A stretch of DNA of 5,079 bases from NCBI GenBank assembly GCA_001873285.1, contig MNYV01000121.1:1-5079 (forward strand). The letters run 5' to 3'. Made by a program: the position numbers and the translations under genes. Positions 1 to 5,079 of this stretch are shown in pieces; the first letter of the stretch is position 1; each line of letters begins with the position of its first letter. The DNA is from Nitrospirae bacterium CG2_30_53_67. Its GTDB lineage: Bacteria; CG2-30-53-67. The notes under the pieces were generated by a model. The model had not been told where the DNA came from, did no database searches, and saw only the letters and a list, made by a program, of their open reading frames with translations.

Positions 1-1897
1 CAGCCTGTGAAAGATGCATATCGGACGGCAGGGATGCAGGCCTTAATTCCGGCGGGGGTTCCACCATCCGCCCGGTCTTTTTGAAATAGGCCTCCATGAC
101 CTTCCTGACGATGGGGGCCGCGGCAGACCCTCCATGGCCGCCGTGTTCCATAATGACGGCAACGGCGATTTCAGGCTTTTCCATGGGCCCGCACGCAACA
201 AACCAGGCATGGTCCTGGTACTTTTCCGCAAGCTCTTTGCTCATTTTTTCACCCTGCTGATTCATCCGGATGACCTGGGCCGTGCCGGTTTTGCCGGCAA
301 TCCTGATGCCGTTGATCCGCGCCTTGCCCCCTGTCCCTTGAGGCTCCGAGACCACGTCTTCCAAGGCATCCCGGACAAGATTCAGGGTCTCAGGCGAAAT
401 ATGAATTTGGGAGAGAACCTGAGGAGAAAATGCCTTCAACGTCTCCCCCTTGTAGTTTTCTATACGCTTGACCAATTGGGGCCGGTAGACGGTCCCGCCG
501 TTGGCCACGGCGCCGATCAGATCGGCGAGCTGGAACGGCGTAACGAGGACATATCCCTGGCCGATGGCGGCGCTCAGATTTTCACCCGGGTACCAGGGTT
601 CCCCGGTGGCCTTCTTTTTCCACTCCCGGGTCGGGATCAGGCCCGGCTTCTCTCCATCCATGCCGATCCCGGTGAGATTCCCAAGACCCAGACCTTTGGC
701 GTAATACGCGATCCTGTCAATCCCCAGCCTCTGGCCCATCTCATAAAAATAGACATCGCAGGACTCCACGATGGCGCGGTGCAGATAAACGGCGCCGTGC
801 CCCTGTTTTCTCCAGCAGCGGTAAGCCCTTCCGCCGAAAAAGGTGTACCCTCGGCAATAGAGGGTTTCGTTCGGCGTGACCTTGTGTTCTTCGAGCGCGG
901 CGATGGACATGACGATCTTGAATACCGAGCCCGGAGGATATTGTCCAGAGATGGCCTTGTTGGTAAGCGGGTGTTTTGGATCCAAAATGAGCTGTCTCCA
1001 ATACTCTTTGGCGATCCCTCCTGGAAAGAGGTTGGGGTCATAGGCCGGCCGGCTGATCATGGCGAGCACCTCGCCGTTGTTAGGATTGATGACCACCCCG
1101 GCGCCTGCATAGTCCCCGAAGGCATCCTCAAGCGCCTTCTGGAGATCGTAATCCATGGTCAGAACAGCCCGATTCCCGGACTCAGGCGGCCGGTAAGAGA
1201 TCTCTTCGATGACCCTCCCCACGGAGTTGACCTCGATCTGATGTACACCATCCCTCCCCTTGAGATAGGATTCCAGGCTCTTTTCGAGTCCTGCCTTCCC
1301 GATCACATCTCCGATCCTGTAATTCCTGTAGGCGCCGCTCATTAATTCTGCGGGATTGATCTCTCCGATATACCCGAAGAGATGCGCAAAAAGATCGCCG
1401 TCCCGGTAGTTCCTGAAGGGTTCCGGTATAATGGAGACCCCGGCAAGGTCCAGATGGTTGACCTCGATCAGGGCCACGGTCTCCCAGTCCGCATTGGAAA
1501 GGAGCCGGATCGGTTGAAACACCCGGACCCCGTTCTCCCGGGCGGTCCGTATGGTATGGTAGAAATCGGAGGCAGGGATCCCGAGAAGCTGGGAAAGGCG
1601 AGCCAGGGTTTGATCCAGATCCCGGACGTCTTCCAGCGTGATGGTCAGATCGAATCCCGGTTTGGTGTCTCCCAGCAGGACGCCGTTCCGGTCGACGAAT
1701 TCTCCCCTCGGTGAGACCACACGCTCAACCCGGATCCGCTGCCTCTCAGAGCGCTCCTTGAAGTAGCCCCCTTTCATGATCTGGAGATACCAGGCCCTTG
1801 AGATCAGAACCACAAAGAAAACGGCCAGAACTATGGAGAGGATCTTGACTCGGCTCTGGTACGGGGTCAATGCCTGGTCATTGATGTTCAATATCAT
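1..1897 (-). CDS. mrdA: Penicillin-binding protein 2, elongation-specific peptidoglycan transpeptidase (3' end outside window)
   Basis: Class B penicillin-binding protein, the D,D-transpeptidase that crosslinks new peptidoglycan during side-wall elongation together with RodA. Translating the minus strand from ATG 1897-1895 gives 632 codons without a stop, running off the window; PBP2 proteins are usually about 600-650 residues, so little is missing. Seen: a short cytoplasmic N-terminus, one hydrophobic membrane anchor at about residues 17-34, a pedestal/dimerisation domain opening with SPRGEFVDRNG (about 62-72) and containing FGYIGEIN and GKAGLEKSLE, then a transpeptidase domain from about residue 250. 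All three active-site motifs are present: S324-V-F-K327 (in YPPGSVFK, nucleophile serine), S379-C-D381 (in ESCDVYFYE) and K536-T-G-T539 (in IAGKTGTAQV). AAGAGG at 1910-1905, 7 bases before the ATG, supports this start. It follows mreD by 33 bases and is surely part of the mre operon. The gene name rests on motifs and context (also called pbpA in some species). Confidence 0.96.
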   Translation of the reverse strand, partial: MILNINDQALTPYQSRVKILSIVLAVFFVVLISRAWYLQIMKGGYFKERSERQRIRVERVVSPRGEFVDRNGVLLGDTKPGFDLTITLEDVRDLDQTLARLSQLLGIPASDFYHTIRTARENGVRVFQPIRLLSNADWETVALIEVNHLDLAGVSIIPEPFRNYRDGDLFAHLFGYIGEINPAELMSGAYRNYRIGDVIGKAGLEKSLESYLKGRDGVHQIEVNSVGRVIEEISYRPPESGNRAVLTMDYDLQKALEDAFGDYAGAGVVINPNNGEVLAMISRPAYDPNLFPGGIAKEYWRQLILDPKHPLTNKAISGQYPPGSVFKIVMSIAALEEHKVTPNETLYCRGYTFFGGRAYRCWRKQGHGAVYLHRAIVESCDVYFYEMGQRLGIDRIAYYAKGLGLGNLTGIGMDGEKPGLIPTREWKKKATGEPWYPGENLSAAIGQGYVLVTPFQLADLIGAVANGGTVYRPQLVKRIENYKGETLKAFSPQVLSQIHISPETLNLVRDALEDVVSEPQGTGGKARINGIRIAGKTGTAQVIRMNQQGEKMSKELAEKYQDHAWFVACGPMEKPEIAVAVIMEHGGHGGSAAAPIVRKVMEAYFKKTGRMVEPPPELRPASLPSDMHLSQA

Positions 1898-1904
1898 GCG
1901 GAAA

Positions 1905-1910
1905 CCTCTT
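1905..1910 (-). promoter_or_regulatory. Ribosome binding site of mrdA/PBP2
   Basis: AAGAGG on the minus strand lies 7 bases before ATG 1897-1895, within the 33-base mreD-mrdA gap. No upstream in-frame ATG, GTG or TTG occurs in that gap, so this site fixes the start of PBP2. Confidence 0.7.
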
Positions 1911-1930
1911 GATGACTTTTTACGAGCCCA

Positions 1931-2434
1931 TCAGCCCTTGTCGGAAGAGCCCTCTTGCTGTCTGATCCATGCCCTTTTCTGGACCAGGAAGAGGCAGAGG
2001 GATCCTACAAGGGCATTCCACAGCGTAGAGGGGAGAACCATCCCGCGCAGGGCGCCCTGCAAGGGGATGTCTCCGACAAAGAGATAGATCAGAAAAAGAT
2101 TCAGGAACCCGTTCATCAAGGAAAAAACCACGAGCAAGACAAAATGGATCATCACATTTCTGGAGAAAATCCCCAAACCGAATACGGCTGAAAAATACCC
2201 GATGAGCGCCTTTAGAAACATTTGGACACCCAGATGTTCCCCGGAGAGGACATCGGTGAGGATCCCCAGGTATGCGCCCACAGTCATCCCTTTGACCTTC
2301 CCGTGGAAATACCCGAAATAATAGGTCACGATCAGGACGAGATCGAGCGGGAACGAAAACGGGAGAAAGCTTAAAATATGCGTCTGAACCGGAACCGATA
2401 ATGTCATCAGAAAAAGAGTCAGCAGAAATTTCAT
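1931..2434 (-). CDS. mreD: Rod shape-determining protein MreD
   Basis: Small polytopic inner-membrane protein of the elongasome, thought to bridge MreC and MreB and the PBP2-RodA synthase. The 167-residue product matches the family's usual length (about 160-180) and is strongly hydrophobic: likely membrane segments near residues 3-17, 29-44, 52-64, 72-90, 95-119 and 135-152, with a short basic/polar C-terminus. The stretch FPLDLVLIVTYYFGYFHGK followed by G-x-x-x-G-x-x-x-D (about residues 53-61) is the conserved MreD pattern. Its ATG overlaps the mreC stop in an ATGA (2434-2431), which implies translational coupling. Only a weak AAGAG lies 9 bases upstream, inside mreC. Sequence conservation in this family is low, so identification leans on topology plus its place between mreC and PBP2. 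An overlapping same-strand frame at 1920-2444 is not hydrophobic and is not the gene. Confidence 0.93.
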   Translation of the reverse strand: MKFLLTLFLMTLSVPVQTHILSFLPFSFPLDLVLIVTYYFGYFHGKVKGMTVGAYLGILTDVLSGEHLGVQMFLKALIGYFSAVFGLGIFSRNVMIHFVLLVVFSLMNGFLNLFLIYLFVGDIPLQGALRGMVLPSTLWNALVGSLCLFLVQKRAWIRQQEGSSDKG

Positions 2435-3288
2435 TCTTGGACACTCTTCAATGGCTGGTCATCACCAGGGCGCCGGCTCTCCTTGACCACAAAGGCCTCC
2501 TCCAGCCTGGAAAATTCCACGGCAGGCGAAACCAGAACCTCCTGGAAGAGCCCGTAAGGCTTTTTTTGAACCGAGGTCACGGTCCCAATGACCAGCCCCT
2601 TGGGGTAAACACCGCCCAGACCCGAGGAAAGGACCAGATCCCCCTTCCTGACGTCGGCAAGACGATCCAGATATTTGATCCGGCATAAATCAGCGATCTT
2701 CCCCTCAACAATCCCTTGTGCCCGGGTCCTCTGAACCAGTGCGGGAACCGCGCTGTTGCTGTCTATTAAGAGTTGAACCAGTGAATAATTCGGGGAGGCC
2801 GAAAGGACCTTCCCGACCACGCCTTCAGGGCGGATCACGGCCATCCCCTTGGCAACCCCGGCCCGGGCGCCGGAGTCCAGGATCAGCGTTCTGGACCAGG
2901 TGTTGTCGCTCTTGCCCACCACTCTTCCGGTAATCATGGTGTACGGCGCCGATTCCTGAAACTTGAGCAGCGCTTTGATCCGTTTGTTTTCAACCTCGAT
3001 TTCCTGAAGACGGTTCAACTGATCATGAAGAACCGCCACCTCTTCCCTGAGCACCCGGTTCTCCTTCTCCACGCCGGACAGCCGGAAATGTCCATGGTAG
3101 AGATCCCCGGCCCCTCGGACCAAAGAGGAGAGCCATGATTCCATGGCCGCCGTCACCTCGAAAAGCCCGGAGGTGAGGGCCTGAAAACCCGCCCCCTGGT
3201 TTGCATGGCTTGTCATCAGGATCAAAGAGGTCGCCAGAAGAATAAAGAGCAGGATAGATTGTCGGAATCGTAGAAAAAAGCTCAGCAT
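2431..3288 (-). CDS. mreC: Rod shape-determining protein MreC
   Basis: Bitopic periplasmic scaffold of the elongasome; in characterised rods it dimerises or polymerises and activates PBP2-RodA. The 285-residue product has the full family layout: basic N-terminus (MLSFFLRFRQ), one membrane helix at about 11-26, a linker, a heptad-rich coiled coil at about 71-109 (charged, with many Leu and Glu), then the two-lobed beta domain at about 118-268, including the conserved LSSGLGGVYPKGLVIG stretch at 220-235. The C-terminal tail (about 269-285) is polar and probably disordered. The length is typical and nothing is missing. It starts 20 bases after the mreB stop and its TGA overlaps the mreD ATG. The Shine-Dalgarno is weak (a GGA 9 bases before the ATG), so translation may depend on ribosomes finishing mreB. 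The start is supported because the membrane anchor follows directly. Confidence 0.96.
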   Translation of the reverse strand: MLSFFLRFRQSILLFILLATSLILMTSHANQGAGFQALTSGLFEVTAAMESWLSSLVRGAGDLYHGHFRLSGVEKENRVLREEVAVLHDQLNRLQEIEVENKRIKALLKFQESAPYTMITGRVVGKSDNTWSRTLILDSGARAGVAKGMAVIRPEGVVGKVLSASPNYSLVQLLIDSNSAVPALVQRTRAQGIVEGKIADLCRIKYLDRLADVRKGDLVLSSGLGGVYPKGLVIGTVTSVQKKPYGLFQEVLVSPAVEFSRLEEAFVVKESRRPGDDQPLKSVQE

Positions 3289-3308
3289 GTGATGTTGTCC
3301 GAATCCGC

Positions 3309-4349
<1,041 letters not shown>

Positions 4350-4450
4350 TCAAGAGAATACAATCCGATTCTGTTCCGATTTTTTCAAACGGCGAAGGCA
4401 AGGCCCCTTCTGACGTCCTGTTTATAGAAATAAACTAAGTTATCAATGTA

Positions 4451-4479
4451 ACTATAATAAAAAAAAGAGAATATTTCAA
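4451..4479 (-). promoter_or_regulatory. Likely sigma70-type promoter of the mreBCD-mrdA operon
   Basis: On the minus strand, a -35 box TTGAAA (4479-4474) and a -10 box TATAGT (4456-4451) are separated by exactly 17 bases, the optimal spacing; each box matches consensus at about five of six positions. The spacer includes a run of eight T. Transcription would start near 4444, leaving a leader of about 110 bases before mreB. Placement directly upstream of the first operon gene supports the call. It is predicted by eye and not measured. Confidence 0.65.
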
Positions 4480-4560
4480 GAGAAAACTCGTGGGAAGCCG
4501 GACGCATGATGGTTTTTTTGTGACATATTAAGGTTCTCATAATAGAAACGACATCATATC

Positions 4561-4716
4561 GAAAATCCCTCCCCCGATAAACCCATTCGAGGGCAGGCTC
4601 TAACCTCCCTTTTTCCCTTCGACTGCGCTCAGGGCAGGCGCCGGGAGGAATTCCCCCTCTTTGGAAACTTGTCCTCGAATGATTTTATCGGGGAAGAGGG
4701 GCAAGGGGAGATTTTA
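4561..4716. repeat. Imperfect long inverted repeat, MITE-like or intergenic palindromic element
   Basis: Two 26-base arms, 4572-4597 and 4668-4693, are inverted copies matching at 22 of 26 positions; both begin, reading inward, with CCCCGATAAA and continue with CATTCGAGG. Outside them, AAAATC at 4562-4567 pairs with GATTTT at 4710-4715, the right side carrying about 12 extra bases, so the arms probably once were longer. Inside lies a smaller potential stem, CCTCCC (4604-4609) with GGGAGG (4643-4648), enclosing a segment with CCCTTCGACTGCGCTCAGGG (4615-4634). There is no coding frame and no clear target-site duplication. It sits between the two divergent promoters and is much more GC-rich than its flanks. 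Likely a non-autonomous mobile or REP-like repeat; a strong transcription-blocking hairpin is another reading. Confidence 0.6.
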
Positions 4717-4762
4717 TGAACCATGTCTATTCTATTCTATTTCGAGACTATTAAAATAAATA

Positions 4763-4792
4763 TTGTTTGTAAATCTTATGCGCTTGTATTAA
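4763..4792 (+). promoter_or_regulatory. Possible promoter for the PpiD-like gene
   Basis: TTGTTT (4763-4768) and TATTAA (4787-4792) are separated by 18 bases in an AT-rich block, about 95 bases before the plus-strand start codon. A competing candidate is an extended -10, TG-T-TATATC (4811-4819), which lacks a good -35 at proper distance. Both are weak matches, so the true start of transcription is uncertain. Confidence 0.3.
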
Positions 4793-4800
4793 AATAAGTT

Positions 4801-4829
4801 TTCAATTTTTTGTTATATCGGAAATTGAA
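4801..4829. repeat. Small perfect inverted repeat upstream of the PpiD-like gene
   Basis: TTCAATTT (4801-4808) and AAATTGAA (4822-4829) are perfect inverted 8-base arms around 13 bases that include the TGTTATATC extended -10 candidate. It could be an operator or a weak stem in the leader RNA. AT-rich arms of this size can occur by chance in such sequence. Confidence 0.35.
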
Positions 4830-4871
4830 GGGAAAATGTGACCTCGGCCGACTTTCTTTTTTTGCGACACT

Positions 4872-4880
4872 GAGGGGAGA
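4872..4880 (+). promoter_or_regulatory. Ribosome binding site of the PpiD-like gene
   Basis: GAGGGGAGA ends 6 bases before ATG 4887. This decides the start over the in-frame ATG codons at 4899 and 4911, which have no such site in front of them. Confidence 0.75.
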
Positions 4881-4886
4881 ATAGCC

Positions 4887-5079
4887 ATGCTTTATTTCAT
4901 GCGAAATTATATGAAGTCTTTTGTCATGTGGCTGATTATCGCCGCCTTTGTACTCACCATCTTTTATGCCTGGGGGATGAAGAGCGCCCGTCTCAGGGGG
5001 GGCACGAAAAATTGGATCGCGAAGGTCGGAAGTGAACCCATCTCCCCGGAGGAGTATGAAAAAGAATTCCGCCGAACCA
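4887..5079 (+). CDS. Membrane-anchored SurA_N/PpiD-like protein, N-terminal fragment (probable periplasmic foldase)
   Basis: Only the first 64 codons are in the window; the frame is open to the edge. The product starts with a short basic cytoplasmic tail (MLYFMRNYMKS), one hydrophobic helix at about residues 12-29 (FVMWLIIAAFVLTIFYAW), then a polar stretch with IAKVGSEPISPEEYEKEFRR (about 44-63). A single N-terminal anchor followed by 'A-x-V-x-x-x-x-I-S-x-x-x-Y/F' is the pattern that opens PpiD and SurA N-terminal chaperone domains, which assist folding of exported outer-membrane and periplasmic proteins. The parvulin-type peptidyl-prolyl isomerase domain that would confirm this lies beyond the window. 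A strong Shine-Dalgarno at 4872-4880 supports the start. It is divergent from mreB and separated from it by the intergenic region, so it is controlled separately. Function is inferred from the N-terminus alone. Confidence 0.72.
   Translation, partial: MLYFMRNYMKSFVMWLIIAAFVLTIFYAWGMKSARLRGGTKNWIAKVGSEPISPEEYEKEFRRT

Noticed and set aside
134-1345. A 403-codon open frame on the plus strand, opposite the PBP2 gene
   Set aside because: It is antisense to a gene with all three transpeptidase motifs, has no membrane, domain or repeat pattern I recognise, and such long antisense frames are common opposite GC-rich genes.
1382-2191. Plus-strand open frames at 1382-1714, 1776-2087 and 1955-2191
   Set aside because: All are antisense to PBP2 or MreD, have no convincing ribosome binding sites and give no recognisable protein.
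1920-2444. A 174-codon minus-strand frame overlapping mreD
   Set aside because: Its product is charged and proline/arginine-rich with no membrane helices, whereas the overlapping frame at 1931-2434 is a clear MreD.
4516-4544. Plus-strand promoter-like TTTTGT ... CATAAT with a 17-base gap
   Set aside because: The -35 is poor, and the GC-rich palindrome lies between it and the plus-strand gene, more than 340 bases away.
4561-4716. The palindrome as a rho-independent terminator
   Set aside because: It lies upstream of both divergent genes, so no known transcript ends there, and neither side has a stem followed directly by a T run.
4726-4740. Three tandem copies of TCTAT
   Set aside because: Only 15 bases in AT-rich DNA; too short to call a meaningful repeat, though it could be a slippage-prone spot.

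Overview
The window holds an ordinary cell-shape (elongasome) locus of a rod-shaped, probably Gram-negative bacterium. On the minus strand, in transcription order, lie mreB (4334-3309), mreC (3288-2431), mreD (2434-1931) and a penicillin-binding protein 2 gene, mrdA (1897 to beyond base 1). This is the canonical mreB-mreC-mreD-pbp2 order, and rodA is often the next gene in this arrangement, but it would lie outside the window. The spacing is tight: 20 bases, then a 4-base ATGA overlap, then 33 bases. All four reading frames are intact.

Upstream of mreB is a 552-base intergenic region (4335-4886), clearly more AT-rich than the genes at both ends. It holds a strong sigma70-type promoter for the mre operon on the minus strand, a GC-rich imperfect palindrome of about 150 bases that looks like a small non-coding (MITE-like) insertion, and a weaker promoter region for a divergent gene. 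That gene starts at 4887 on the plus strand. It begins with a short basic N-terminus, one membrane helix and the start of a SurA_N/PpiD-like region, and it is cut off by the window edge.

Functionally, MreB forms the membrane-associated actin-like filament. MreC and MreD link it across the inner membrane to PBP2, the transpeptidase that crosslinks new peptidoglycan during side-wall growth. The divergent gene would encode a membrane-anchored periplasmic foldase. GC-rich coding sequence, the protein style of MreB and PBP2 and the PpiD-like neighbour suggest a Deltaproteobacteria/Desulfobacterota-type lineage. That placement is an impression, not a measured result.

I found no evidence of a new biological system here. 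The points most worth checking are the palindromic element between the divergent promoters and a Cys-Cys-His-Cys set in PBP2 that matches the layout of a zinc site reported in another PBP2.
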